A DNA stretch of 39,398 nucleotides, taken from the NCBI GenBank assembly GCA_017990895.1, contig JAGNNA010000003.1, positions 1-39,398 of the forward strand, given 5' to 3'. Below are positions 16,072-25,176 of the stretch, piece by piece (positions within the stretch are counted from its first letter, which is position 1; each line of letters begins with the position of its first letter). Position numbers and translations under genes: made by a program. The DNA is from Reyranella sp. Its GTDB lineage: Bacteria > Pseudomonadota > Alphaproteobacteria > Reyranellales > Reyranellaceae. The notes beneath the pieces were generated by a model. That model did no database searches and was not told where the DNA came from. It worked only from the letters and a program-made list of their open reading frames with translations.

Positions 16072-17055
16072 TCAGCCGGCGGCGTTCAGCAACAGCTTGC
16101 CGGCCACGCCCCGGCCTTCGAGGCGGCGGTGCATCTCCGCCGCCTCTGCCAACGGAAACACACCTTCGATGGGCACGTTGAGCCAGCCCTCGAGGAGACC
16201 GGCCATCACCTGGTCGGCGCCTTCCCGCCATTCGGGGGACGCCTGATCGATATGGCCGAGATGCAGTCGGGTGAAGGTCTGGGACCGCGGCAGGATGCGC
16301 TCGCGGATGTTCCTGAAGGGCTGGCCCTCGGCCTCACCGATACTGATGACGTGTCCCAGCATCTTCACCACGCCGAACGTGCGGTCGAGCATCGTGGCGC
16401 CATAGGAATCGATGGCGAGGTCGACGCCCTTGCCGCCGGTGAAATCGAGCACGGCCCGCTCGAAGTCCTCCTGCGTCGTGACCACGACCCGCGACGCGCC
16501 GTAGGCCAGTGCCCACGCCTCCTTGCCCGGCGTCCCCGTCGTGCCGATGACGCGCGCGCCGGCATGGACGGCGAGCTGGGTGCACATCAGCCCGACGCCA
16601 CCGCCGATCGCATTGACCAGCACCGTGTCGCCCGGCCCGATGCCGCCGTAGATCGTCCACATCATGTGCCAGGCGGTCAGCGCCTGGATGGGAAAGGCCG
16701 CCCCCACGTCCAGCCCGACCGCATCGGGCAGCTTGATCAAGCCCCTGGCCGAGGCGACGCATTTTTCCGCGTAGGCGCCGCCCTTCTCCGGGAAGGTCGC
16801 GACGCGATCGCCCACCGCGATGCCCGTCACGCCCGGTCCCAGCGCGGCCACCGTGCCGGAGACCTCGAAGCCCAGGACCATCGGATAGGTCATGGGATGC
16901 GGATAGATCCCCATGCGGACCTGCGTATCGGCCCAGTTGCAGCCGGCATAGGCGACATCGATCAGGACCTCGCCCGGGCCGGGAACGGGATCGGGCAGAT
17001 CGGCCAGCACCAGTTGCTCGGGACCGCCGGTGGCGTGGATGACGACGGCTTTCAT
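16072..17055 (-). CDS. Quinone oxidoreductase-like MDR dehydrogenase
   Basis: Predicted 327-residue NAD(P)H-dependent medium-chain reductase. The N-terminal catalytic GroES-like domain begins MKAVVIHATGGPEQL and has YPMVLGFEVSGTVAALGPGV; the zinc ligands of alcohol dehydrogenases are absent, as in zinc-free quinone reductases. The cofactor domain has VLVNAIGGGVGLMCTQLA (Rossmann GxGxxG variant), and the C-terminus ends in the typical LAEAAEMHRRLEGRGVAGKLLL. The start ATG 17055 gives a normal N-terminus. The likely reaction is reduction of a quinone or enone with NADPH. It runs opposite to the ABC binding protein and follows no obvious operon partner. Confidence 0.92.
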   Translation of the reverse strand: MKAVVIHATGGPEQLVLADLPDPVPGPGEVLIDVAYAGCNWADTQVRMGIYPHPMTYPMVLGFEVSGTVAALGPGVTGIAVGDRVATFPEKGGAYAEKCVASARGLIKLPDAVGLDVGAAFPIQALTAWHMMWTIYGGIGPGDTVLVNAIGGGVGLMCTQLAVHAGARVIGTTGTPGKEAWALAYGASRVVVTTQEDFERAVLDFTGGKGVDLAIDSYGATMLDRTFGVVKMLGHVISIGEAEGQPFRNIRERILPRSQTFTRLHLGHIDQASPEWREGADQVMAGLLEGWLNVPIEGVFPLAEAAEMHRRLEGRGVAGKLLLNAAG

Positions 17056-17119
17056 GGCTTCCTCCCGCGGCGTGTTCGGCGGAGCCTTGCAGCTTCGGTG
17101 CCAGAAGGCCCGCTCGGGT

Positions 17120-17833
17120 CTATCCCTTCTCCGCCAGCACCTCGCGCAGACGGGCCGTCGCGGCGCGACCGATGACGAGCGCGTCGGTCATGCCTTCGAG
17201 AAAGAGCCGGCTGGTCGACCGCGCCGGCGATTCGAAGCGTCGCAACCGGTCGAGATTGATCATCACCGACCGACCCAGCCGCACGAACGAACCGGACGGC
17301 AGCGCCTCCTCGAAATAGGCCAGCGTCCGCAGGATCATCACCGGCGGCTGCCCGGCCACGAACACGCGCACGAAATCGCCGTCGGCGCAGACCGCTGCGA
17401 TCTCCGCCGGTGCCACGAGCAGCGTGCGGCGGGGCGTCCTGAGCTCGATCGTGGCAGAGCCGGAAGGCGTCGCCGACAGGGCGATCTCCCGTTCCGCCCG
17501 CGCCAGCGCCCGTTCCAGGCGGGCCGGCTCGACCGGCTTGAGAAGAAAATCAACGGCCTCGACGGCGAAGGCATCGACCGCGTGTTCGCCATACGCGGTC
17601 ACGAAGACCACGATCGGCCGGCGTTCCAGGGAATCGAGCAGGTCGAAGCCGTCACGGCCGCCGCCCAGTTCGACGTCGAGGAAGACGAGGTCGGGCCGCG
17701 TGCTGGCGACCCGGTGGCGGGCGGCTTCCATACTGTCAGCCTCCCCGACGATCTCCACCCGGGGATGGGCCCCGAGCAGCCGCCGCAGGGCGCTGCGGGC
17801 CAGCGGCTCGTCGTCGACGATCAGGACCCGCAC
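17120..17833 (-). CDS. LytTR-family response regulator
   Basis: Predicted 237-residue transcription factor. The receiver domain (1-115) has the acidic pocket DDEP (7-10), the phosphoacceptor Asp53 in VFLDVELGG and Lys99 in LLKPVEP. The LytTR DNA-binding domain (about 127-235) has AEIAAVCADGDFVRVFV, and FVRLGRSVMINLDRLRRF. LytTR proteins bind direct repeats as dimers. The start overlaps the end of the histidine-kinase gene by 13 bp, so the two are co-translated with the kinase first. The divergently placed cellulase gene is a candidate target, as the kinase promoter lies in the shared intergenic region; this is inference. Confidence 0.94.
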   Translation of the reverse strand: MRVLIVDDEPLARSALRRLLGAHPRVEIVGEADSMEAARHRVASTRPDLVFLDVELGGGRDGFDLLDSLERRPIVVFVTAYGEHAVDAFAVEAVDFLLKPVEPARLERALARAEREIALSATPSGSATIELRTPRRTLLVAPAEIAAVCADGDFVRVFVAGQPPVMILRTLAYFEEALPSGSFVRLGRSVMINLDRLRRFESPARSTSRLFLEGMTDALVIGRAATARLREVLAEKG

Positions 17834-19029
17834 GGTTCCCCCCGGAGTTCGAGCCTTGCGGTCACTTTCTTGTCGCGGGCACGCTCACCGCTCTCGGTTA
17901 AGCTGAAGGCATGCCGGTCGGGATAGTGCAGCGCGAGTCGACGGCGCACGTTCTCCAATCCGATGCCAGGTCGCTGGCGACGGGTCGTGCGCCGCGTCGT
18001 GTCGAGCGGGCCGGTATTTTCGACGTCGATATGGAGCGTGTCGCCGGAGAGGCGGATGTCGACGCGGAGCTCCAGCCCGTCTTCGCGCCGGCCGTGCTTC
18101 ACGGCATTTTCCACAAGCGGCTGCAGCAGGAAACTGGCGATCCGGCGTTGCGCGGCGTCGGGCATTACGTCGAGACGGGTACGCAGACGATTGCCGAAAC
18201 GCGTCCTCTGGACGCCGAGGTAGGCGGCCAGGCCGGCAACCTCGTTCGAAACCGTCACTACCGTATGATCGATGCCATCGAGCGAGTGCCGGAGGTAGGC
18301 GGTGAGATGGCGCAACATCTCCAGGGCCGCGTCCGGATGCTCCGGGATCTCCTCGGCGAGGCCGTTGAGGGCATTGAAGAGAAAGTGGGGATCGAGCTGG
18401 AGCCGCAACTGCTCGAGTTCGGCGCGCAAGGTTTCGGCCTGGGCGCGCATTGCCTTGCGATGCTCCGCCTGCTTCGCCAATTCGGCGCGCAACCAGAAAT
18501 AGGCGAGACTCCATCCCGCCAGGACGAAGAAATAGTGCACGAGCGGAATGAAGAACTCCGCGCGCCCGCTGTGGTCCGGCGTCACGATCCAGGGAAGGAT
18601 TTCATGAGCCACGACGATCATGGTCGCGGTCACCAAGGCGCCGAGAAGCGAAAGCACGGCGATCAGGACGAGGCCTCGAAAGGAAACCTGGGCTTCGAAG
18701 CGGCGCGAGGCGTACACGGCGCGCATCGCCGTCGAGACCGCGACCAGACACAGGAGAATGAGCGCCGTACGGGCGAAGGCGACACTGTAACTGTGAAACG
18801 CCACGCGCTGCGCCATGAGATTGGCGATTGCGAACAGTCCCCATCCTGCCACCTGCCCCCGCCAGAACAGGGGCAGACCGTTCCACCGGGCAAGCAGGAA
18901 TGCGGGCAAGATCGTGAACTCCGGAGGAAGCCGCGGAAGTCCGGCGGAAGATTGGGCATTTGGCGCAGCGAGGCAAGCGCCGGCTGTGCAGCGTCGCCCA
19001 GGCGCCGTTCGTCGAGTTTCCTGCCGCAT
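17821..19029 (-). CDS. LytS/YehU-type sensor histidine kinase
   Basis: Predicted 402-residue inner-membrane kinase. After a Pro/Arg-rich N-terminus come about four hydrophobic segments (residues 60-180) without a recognisable ligand domain. The His_kinase domain follows with RLQLDPHFLFNALNGL and phosphoacceptor His215. The N box is LLQPLVENAVKHG with Asn308, and a G-rich ATPase region GIGLENVRRRL follows. This is the type that pairs with LytTR regulators, and its 3' end overlaps that gene by 13 bp. The first 40 residues are doubtful: ATG 19029 is the furthest start, and translation may begin later nearer the first membrane helix. Signal unknown. Confidence 0.92.
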   Translation of the reverse strand: MRQETRRTAPGRRCTAGACLAAPNAQSSAGLPRLPPEFTILPAFLLARWNGLPLFWRGQVAGWGLFAIANLMAQRVAFHSYSVAFARTALILLCLVAVSTAMRAVYASRRFEAQVSFRGLVLIAVLSLLGALVTATMIVVAHEILPWIVTPDHSGRAEFFIPLVHYFFVLAGWSLAYFWLRAELAKQAEHRKAMRAQAETLRAELEQLRLQLDPHFLFNALNGLAEEIPEHPDAALEMLRHLTAYLRHSLDGIDHTVVTVSNEVAGLAAYLGVQRTRFGNRLRTRLDVMPDAAQRRIASFLLQPLVENAVKHGRREDGLELRVDIRLSGDTLHIDVENTGPLDTTRRTTRRQRPGIGLENVRRRLALHYPDRHAFSLTESGERARDKKVTARLELRGEPCGS

Positions 19030-19112
19030 TCATCGACTGGGGGCGGGGTTGCCGATTTATCGCCCGAAAGTCGATGGCATCTGTGCTGGCACGCAACGGA
19101 GTGGAGGTAGCA

Positions 19113-22100
19113 ATGGCGACGGTGCGATACACGGTCAGAGACAATTGGGGTTCGGGCTTCATCGGCAACATGACCGTCGAAGGAGGCTCGTCCGGCATTC
19201 ATGGCTGGACCGTCGAGTTCGATGCCGGCTTCGCCATCACCAACATCTGGGGCGCCGAGATCGTCAGCCGTGTCGGCACTCACTATGTCCTGCGAAATGC
19301 CTCCTACAACGCGGACGTCCCGTCGGGCGGGAGCGTCACCTTCGGCTTCCAGGCTACCCCGGGCGCAACGGGCGGCACGACGGCGACAGGCCTGTCGCTG
19401 AACGGCGCCGGCGAGGAGCCGCCGCCAGTCGTGCCGACGATCTCGGTCGGCGACGCCTCGGTCGTCGAGGGCAACAGCGGCACCAAGCAGATGGTCTTCA
19501 CGGTCAGCCTCTCGCAAGCCGCCAACGGCCCGGTGACGGTCAATTATGCGACCGCCAACGGCACCGCGACGGCTGGCCAGGATTACGTCGCGAAGTCCGG
19601 CACGATCACCTTCGCGGCCGGCGAGACGCAGAAGACGATCAGCATCACGGTCAACGGCGACAAGGTCGCCGAACTCAACGAGACCCTGGCCCTGAACCTG
19701 TCGGCGCCGACCGGCGCCACGATCGCCGACGGCGCGGCGGTCGGCACGATTGTCACCGACGAGGCCATCGTTCCCAGGATCGCCATCGCGGACACCACGG
19801 TGAAGGAAGGCGACGGCGGGACGCGCGATCTCTCCTTCACCGCCACGCTCTCGCAGGCCACGACCAACACCGTCACGGTGGCCTACGGCACGGCGGACGG
19901 CACCGCCAAGGCAGGCCAGGATTACGTGGCACAGACCGGCACGCTGACCTTCGCGCCCGGCGAGATCACCAAAGTGATCACCGTCAAGGTGACCGGCGAC
20001 ACGGCAATCGAAGGCAACGAAACGGTCAAGATCAACCTCACTTCGCCGACCGGCGCCAGCATCGCCGACGGGGTCGCGACCGGCACGATCGTGAACGACG
20101 ATGCGCAGATCACCGTCGCCGACACCTCGATCATCGAAGGCAACGACGGCACAGCCAGTCTCGCGTTCACGGTCAAGCTGTCTGCGGCGGCATCCGGACC
20201 GGTCACGGTCGCCTACGCCACCAGCAACGGCACGGCCAGGGCCGGCCAGGACTATGTCGCCCAGAGCGGGACATTGACCTTCGCCGCCGGCGAAACGTCG
20301 AAGGTCGTGAACGTGCAGGTGACGGGAGACACGGCGATCGAGGGCAACGAGACGGTGAGGCTCACTTTGTCGTCGCCGGTCGGTGCCGCGATCAAGGACG
20401 GCCTCGCCATTGGCACGATCGTCAACGACGACAGCACCGCGCTACCCTCGCTGTCGATCAGCGACGCCTCGTCCGCCGAGGGCAGTGCGACGGTGCCCGG
20501 CTACACCACGTTCACCGTGAGCCTGTCATCCGCAGCCGTCGGCCCCGTGACCGTGAATTTCGCGACGGCCGACGGCAGCGCCGTGGCCGGCAGCGACTAT
20601 GTCGCCAAGTCCGGCACCCTCACCTTTGCCGCTGGCGAGACGCAGAAGACGATCCAGGTTGCCACCATCGGCGACGCGGTCTCGGAGACGAACGAAAACT
20701 TCAGCCTCGTGCTTTCGGCTGCCAGCGGCGCCACCCTCGCCGACGCGACGGGCATCGGCACGATCGTCAACGATGACGGGGCGCCGGCCCTGCCGTCGCT
20801 CGCCATCTCCGACGCCTCGGTGATCGAAGGCAATCCCGGCGGCGGCGCGGCGCCGGGCTGGCTCAGCACCTCGGGCAACCAGATCGTCGACTCGGCCGGA
20901 CATTCGGTGCAGATCGCCGGCGTCAACTGGTTCGGCTTCGAGTCCTCGACGTTCGCGCCGCACGGCCTGTGGACGCGCGGCTACAAGGACATGATGGACC
21001 AGATGGTTGACCTGGGCTTCAACACGATCCGCCTGCCGTTCGCCAGCGAGATGCTGCACACGACCGCGGCGCCGAACGGCATCGACTTCAGCAAGAACCC
21101 CGACCTCCAGGGCCTGTCGGCGCTGCAGATCATGGACAAGATCGTCGACTATGCCGGCGAGATCGGCCTCAGGATCATCCTCGACCATCATCGCAGCAAT
21201 GCCGGTGCCGGCACGTCGGAAAACGGCCTCTGGTACAACAGCCAGTACACGCAGGCGGCCTGGATCAATGACTGGAAGATGCTGGCGGCGCGCTATGCCG
21301 ACGATCCGGCGGTCATCGGCGCGGACCTGCACAACGAACCCTACAACGGCACCTGGGGCGGCGGCGGCGCCAACGACTGGGCGCTGGCGGCCGAAACGGC
21401 CGGCAATGCCATCGGCACCGCCAACGCCAACTGGCTGATCTTCGTCGAGGGCATCGGCACCTACAAGGGGGCTAGCTACTGGTGGGGCGGCAACCTGATG
21501 GGTGTGCGCGACCGGCCGATCGACCTCGCCCTCGACAACAAGCTGGTCTACTCGGCGCACGACTATCCAAACTCGGTCTACGAGCAGCCCTGGTTCCAGG
21601 GCGCCGACTTCCCTGCAAACCTGCCCGCCAAGTTCGACCAGATGTGGGGCTATATCTACAAGGAGGGCATCGCCCCGGTGTGGATCGGCGAGTTCGGCAC
21701 AAAGCTGGTCGACCCGAAGGACGCGCCATGGCTGGAGGCCATCACCTCCTATCTCGGCGGCGACTTCAACAATGACGGCACATCCGACCTCGCGCCGGGA
21801 CAGAAGGGACCGAGCTGGACCTTCTGGTCATGGAACCCCAACTCGGGCGACACCGGCGGCATCCTGAACGACAACTGGACCACCGTTAACCAGACCAAGA
21901 TGGGCTACCTGACATCCATCGAGTACCAGTTCCACGAAGATGCGCCAGGCGACGGCGGCGCGTCGGGCGGTCCGACGGCCAGCTTCGTGCTCACGCTTTC
22001 GGAGGCGGCGACCCACGAAGTGACGGTCGACTACCAGACCGTCTACGGCGAGGCGGGTGCAGCGGACTTCATCGCCAGCAACGGACACGTCACCTTCGCG

Positions 22101-22610
22101 GCCGGCGAGCAGAGCAAGACGATCACGATCGAGATCTCGCCGGACAGGCTTGCCGAGGGCAACGAGCATTTCGGCGTCGTGCTGAGCAATGCCGTGGGCG
22201 CCACGATCACGCGCGCCACCGGTACCGGCACCATCGTCGACGACGATACGGCGGCGACCCCGCCGGCACCTCCCACCGATCCGACGCCAACACCGGGGTC
22301 AGGGGACTCGGGCGATCTCGACGCCATGTTGGCGATCGTCAATTCCTGGTCGGGCGGCTTCAACGGCAGCGTCACACTCGAGAATGACGGCGCAAGTGCG
22401 ACCACGGGCTGGCAGGTCAGGATCGAGACGACCAACCAGATTGCCGACATCTGGAACGCCGTCATCGTGTCGCACGATGCGAGCGGTTACGTCGTCGGCA
22501 ACGCCTCCTACAACGGCACGATCGCCCATGATGGCGAAACCAACTTCGGCTTCGTGGCCACCGGCGGACAGGATCCGTCCACCGTGCTTATCGATCTGCT
22601 GAACGTCTGA
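19113..22610 (+). CDS. Multidomain cellulase-like protein: CBM2, Calx-beta x4, GH5 inside a fifth Calx-beta, CBM2
   Basis: Predicted 1165-residue protein. GGAGG 5 bases before ATG 19113 sets the start. Domains: CBM2 (about 5-100, with WGAEIVSRV and NASYNADVPSGGSVTFGFQ); Calx-beta 1-4 (about 107-558), each ending G-IV-DD; a fifth Calx-beta that starts ISDASVIEGN and breaks off; GH5 (about 582-942) with acid/base Glu742 in DLHNEPYNG and nucleophile Glu860 in WIGEFGT; the rest of Calx-beta 5 (about 950-1045); a Pro/Thr linker; and a second CBM2 ending in ...LIDLLNV. It probably hydrolyses beta-1,4-glucan. No signal peptide is visible, so export would need a type I or other leaderless route, not shown here. 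It diverges from the LytS/LytTR operon. The CBM2 and GH5 calls are strong; subfamily is not assigned. Confidence 0.9.
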   Translation: MATVRYTVRDNWGSGFIGNMTVEGGSSGIHGWTVEFDAGFAITNIWGAEIVSRVGTHYVLRNASYNADVPSGGSVTFGFQATPGATGGTTATGLSLNGAGEEPPPVVPTISVGDASVVEGNSGTKQMVFTVSLSQAANGPVTVNYATANGTATAGQDYVAKSGTITFAAGETQKTISITVNGDKVAELNETLALNLSAPTGATIADGAAVGTIVTDEAIVPRIAIADTTVKEGDGGTRDLSFTATLSQATTNTVTVAYGTADGTAKAGQDYVAQTGTLTFAPGEITKVITVKVTGDTAIEGNETVKINLTSPTGASIADGVATGTIVNDDAQITVADTSIIEGNDGTASLAFTVKLSAAASGPVTVAYATSNGTARAGQDYVAQSGTLTFAAGETSKVVNVQVTGDTAIEGNETVRLTLSSPVGAAIKDGLAIGTIVNDDSTALPSLSISDASSAEGSATVPGYTTFTVSLSSAAVGPVTVNFATADGSAVAGSDYVAKSGTLTFAAGETQKTIQVATIGDAVSETNENFSLVLSAASGATLADATGIGTIVNDDGAPALPSLAISDASVIEGNPGGGAAPGWLSTSGNQIVDSAGHSVQIAGVNWFGFESSTFAPHGLWTRGYKDMMDQMVDLGFNTIRLPFASEMLHTTAAPNGIDFSKNPDLQGLSALQIMDKIVDYAGEIGLRIILDHHRSNAGAGTSENGLWYNSQYTQAAWINDWKMLAARYADDPAVIGADLHNEPYNGTWGGGGANDWALAAETAGNAIGTANANWLIFVEGIGTYKGASYWWGGNLMGVRDRPIDLALDNKLVYSAHDYPNSVYEQPWFQGADFPANLPAKFDQMWGYIYKEGIAPVWIGEFGTKLVDPKDAPWLEAITSYLGGDFNNDGTSDLAPGQKGPSWTFWSWNPNSGDTGGILNDNWTTVNQTKMGYLTSIEYQFHEDAPGDGGASGGPTASFVLTLSEAATHEVTVDYQTVYGEAGAADFIASNGHVTFAAGEQSKTITIEISPDRLAEGNEHFGVVLSNAVGATITRATGTGTIVDDDTAATPPAPPTDPTPTPGSGDSGDLDAMLAIVNSWSGGFNGSVTLENDGASATTGWQVRIETTNQIADIWNAVIVSHDASGYVVGNASYNGTIAHDGETNFGFVATGGQDPSTVLIDLLNV

Positions 22611-22626
22611 GGGCGCGTCTCGCCCT
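22610..22626 (+). terminator. Weak hairpin after the cellulase gene
   Basis: AGGGCG 22610-22615 pairs with CGCCCT 22621-22626 around a 5-base loop directly after the stop codon. No T-run follows, so it may only stall or protect the transcript. Confidence 0.3.
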
Positions 22627-22700
22627 GCAATTCACGACGCTCGACGGATGCTTCCGGTCACCCCTCCCTGTGCCTAAAATCGGCACCGGGAGGATTTTGT

Positions 22701-23831
22701 ATGAAGTTCAGTTTCTCCGGCGAGCAGGAAGAGTTCAGGACCAGCCTGCGTCGCTTCCTGGCCGAACGATCGCCCACCAAGGAAGTGCGGCGCCTGATGG
22801 AAACCGATGCCGGCTTCGAGCTCGCCGCCTGGCGGAAGCTCAACGGCGAGCTCGGCCTGACAGCGGTGCGCATCCCCGAGTCCTATGGCGGACAGGGCTT
22901 CGGCTTCGGCGAACTGGGTATCGTGCTGGAGGAAATGGGCCGGGCGCTGCTCTGCGCGCCCTTCTTCTCCACCGCCGTTCTGGCGAGCGGCGCCATCCTG
23001 AATGCCGGCACGGAAGCGGAGAAGCAGGCGCTACTGCCCGGTATCGCTGCGGGCGACACGATCGCGACGCTGGCCTGGGTCGAGGACCCCGCCCGTTGGG
23101 ATGCGGCTGCCACCAGGATGACGGCGACGCAGTCAGGCGGCGTCTGGAAGCTCGACGGCCACAAGAGCTACGTGCTGGACGGCCACACGGCCGATCTCAT
23201 CGTCGTGCTGGCGCGCGCGCCCGGCAGCTCGGACGACGCGGGCCTTTCGCTGTTCACCGTCAAGGGTGACGCCGCCGGGCTGCAGCGGCGGAACCTCAAG
23301 GTGATGGATCCGACACGCAAGCTGGCCCGTCTGGATTTCAAGGGCGTCGAGGCGACGCTCCTCGGCAAGGAAGGCGGCGCGGCGGCGCCCTTTGCCCGCA
23401 CCATGGTCGAGGCGGCGGTCTGCCTCTCGAACGAGATGGCGGGCGTTTCCGAGCGGCTGCGCGAGGATGCGCTGGCCTATGCCCAGATGCGCATGCAGTT
23501 CGGCCGGCCCATCGCCTCTTTCCAGTCGATGAAGCACAAGCAGGCGGACATGCTGGTCGACGTCGAACTGGCGAAATCCGCCGCCTACTATGCCGCCGCC
23601 GCCCTCGACGAGGGCGACGAGGACATCGTCGCGGTCGCGTCGCTTGCCAAGGCGGCCGCCAGCGAGGCCGCCCTGCAGACCGCCATCCATGCCGTCCAGA
23701 TCCATGGCGGTATCGGCTTCACCTGGGACAACGACACCCATCTCTGGTTCAAGCGCGCCAAGAGCTCGGAGGTGATGCTGGGCGATGCCCATCATCACCG
23801 CGAGAAGATGATGCAGAACTGGGCCGCCTGA
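22701..23831 (+). CDS. Acyl-CoA dehydrogenase (first of a pair)
   Basis: Predicted 376-residue FAD flavoprotein that introduces an alpha,beta double bond into acyl-CoA thioesters and passes electrons to ETF. The N-domain has FSFSGEQEEFRTSLRRFL; a middle domain and a C-terminal helical domain follow. The C-terminal part has RMQFGRPIASFQSMKHKQADM and IHGGIGFTWDNDTHLWFKRA. The middle domain is short and lacks the usual W(I/x)TN-type FAD motif in clear form, and the product is shorter than its neighbour, a pattern seen when two ACADs form a heteromer (as in FadE-type pairs). GGGAGG 7 bases upstream sets ATG 22701. The second dehydrogenase follows after 11 bp. Substrate unknown. Confidence 0.92.
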   Translation: MKFSFSGEQEEFRTSLRRFLAERSPTKEVRRLMETDAGFELAAWRKLNGELGLTAVRIPESYGGQGFGFGELGIVLEEMGRALLCAPFFSTAVLASGAILNAGTEAEKQALLPGIAAGDTIATLAWVEDPARWDAAATRMTATQSGGVWKLDGHKSYVLDGHTADLIVVLARAPGSSDDAGLSLFTVKGDAAGLQRRNLKVMDPTRKLARLDFKGVEATLLGKEGGAAAPFARTMVEAAVCLSNEMAGVSERLREDALAYAQMRMQFGRPIASFQSMKHKQADMLVDVELAKSAAYYAAAALDEGDEDIVAVASLAKAAASEAALQTAIHAVQIHGGIGFTWDNDTHLWFKRAKSSEVMLGDAHHHREKMMQNWAA

Positions 23832-23842
23832 GGAGCAGGAAG

Positions 23843-25099
23843 ATGAGCGAACTCACCGAAGACTCCGTCCGCGCCGACGTCCGCGCCTGGCTGGAAGCCA
23901 ACTGGAACCCCGAACTGGGCCTCGTCGAATGGCGCAACAAGCTGGCCGATTCCGGCTGGGGCGTCCCGACATGGCCGAAGCAATGGTACGGCCGCGACCT
24001 GCCCCAGGCCTTCCAGGCCGTGGTGGACGAGGAATTTCAGAAGATCGGCGCGATCGGCGTCGCCAAGGCCGGCATCCGCACTCTTGCCGCTGCGACCATC
24101 CTGGCGCACGGCACCAACCTGCATAAGGAGAAGTACCTGCGCCGCATCCTCACCGGCGAGGATACGTGGTGCCAGCTGTTCAGCGAGCCTGGCTCCGGCT
24201 CCGACGTCGCCGGCGCCGTCACGCGCGCCGAGATGAAGGGCAACAAGTGGATCGTGAACGGCCAGAAGGTCTGGACGACCTCGGCCCATCACGCGCACTG
24301 GGGCCTGCTGCTGGCCCGCACCGACTGGGACCAGACCAAGCACAAGGGCCTCTCGTATTTCATCATCGACATGCATCAGCCCGGCGTGAACGTGCAGCCG
24401 CTGAAGCAGATGAACGGCCATGCCTCGTTCAACCAGGTGTTCCTGACCGACGCCGTGGTCGAGCCGGAATTCCTGGTCGCCAACGTGGGCGATGGCTGGG
24501 CCGTGACCACCACGACCCTGATGCACGAGCGGCGCGGCGCCGACGGCCTGCGCACCTGGGCGATGGGTTCGGACCGCAAGGGCCGCATCTACGACGAGGA
24601 GCGTGCCGAGATCGCGACCACGATGGAGCCCTACAAGTGGTATCCCCAGCGCGCGGGCCGGGTCGATCTGATCCTGCAGCGGGCCAAGGAGACCGGCCAT
24701 CTCGGCGACCCGGTGGTGCGGCAGGAAATCGCGAAGCTGATGATCATGTCCAAGGCGGCGGAATGGACGGCGCGCCGCGCCCGAGCCGCCGCCCAGCAGG
24801 GCAAGCCGCAGGGTCCGGAAGGCTCGCTCGGCAAGCTGGCGGCGAGCCATGTCGCCCGCGCCGCCGCGCGCGTGCACACCCAGCTCTCCGGCGCCGATGC
24901 GCTGCTCTCCGGTTCCGACAGTCCGATGAACGGCGTGATCGCGGAAATCCTGGTATCGGTGCCGGCGACGTCGATTGCCGGCGGCACCGACGAGATCCAG
25001 CGCAACATCATCGCCGAGCGCGTCCTCAAGATGCCCAAGGAGCCCAGCATCGACACCACCAAGCCGTTCCGCGACGTGCCGCGGAACACGGTGTCCTAA
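23843..25099 (+). CDS. Acyl-CoA dehydrogenase (second of a pair)
   Basis: Predicted 418-residue flavoprotein. It has LFSEPGSGSDVAGAVTRAE and VNGQKVWTTSAHHAHWGLLLAR, the FAD and substrate segments missing or weak in its neighbour. MHERRGADGLRT carries the region where long-chain members place their base, and the C-terminus has AGGTDEIQRNIIAERVL. ATG 23843 follows a GGAGCAGGAAG site and begins 11 bp after the first gene, so they are surely one operon. The two probably act together, the larger one carrying FAD. Which acyl-CoA they oxidise (steroid side-chain, branched or aromatic-alkyl) cannot be told. Confidence 0.93.
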   Translation: MSELTEDSVRADVRAWLEANWNPELGLVEWRNKLADSGWGVPTWPKQWYGRDLPQAFQAVVDEEFQKIGAIGVAKAGIRTLAAATILAHGTNLHKEKYLRRILTGEDTWCQLFSEPGSGSDVAGAVTRAEMKGNKWIVNGQKVWTTSAHHAHWGLLLARTDWDQTKHKGLSYFIIDMHQPGVNVQPLKQMNGHASFNQVFLTDAVVEPEFLVANVGDGWAVTTTTLMHERRGADGLRTWAMGSDRKGRIYDEERAEIATTMEPYKWYPQRAGRVDLILQRAKETGHLGDPVVRQEIAKLMIMSKAAEWTARRARAAAQQGKPQGPEGSLGKLAASHVARAAARVHTQLSGADALLSGSDSPMNGVIAEILVSVPATSIAGGTDEIQRNIIAERVLKMPKEPSIDTTKPFRDVPRNTVS

Positions 25100-25176
25100 G
25101 ACGGGACGGCCGCCTGTTGGCCTGCGGCGAAACGGGGCGGTAGAGTGAGCGCCGTTCATGCCCGCAGAAGGATGCG

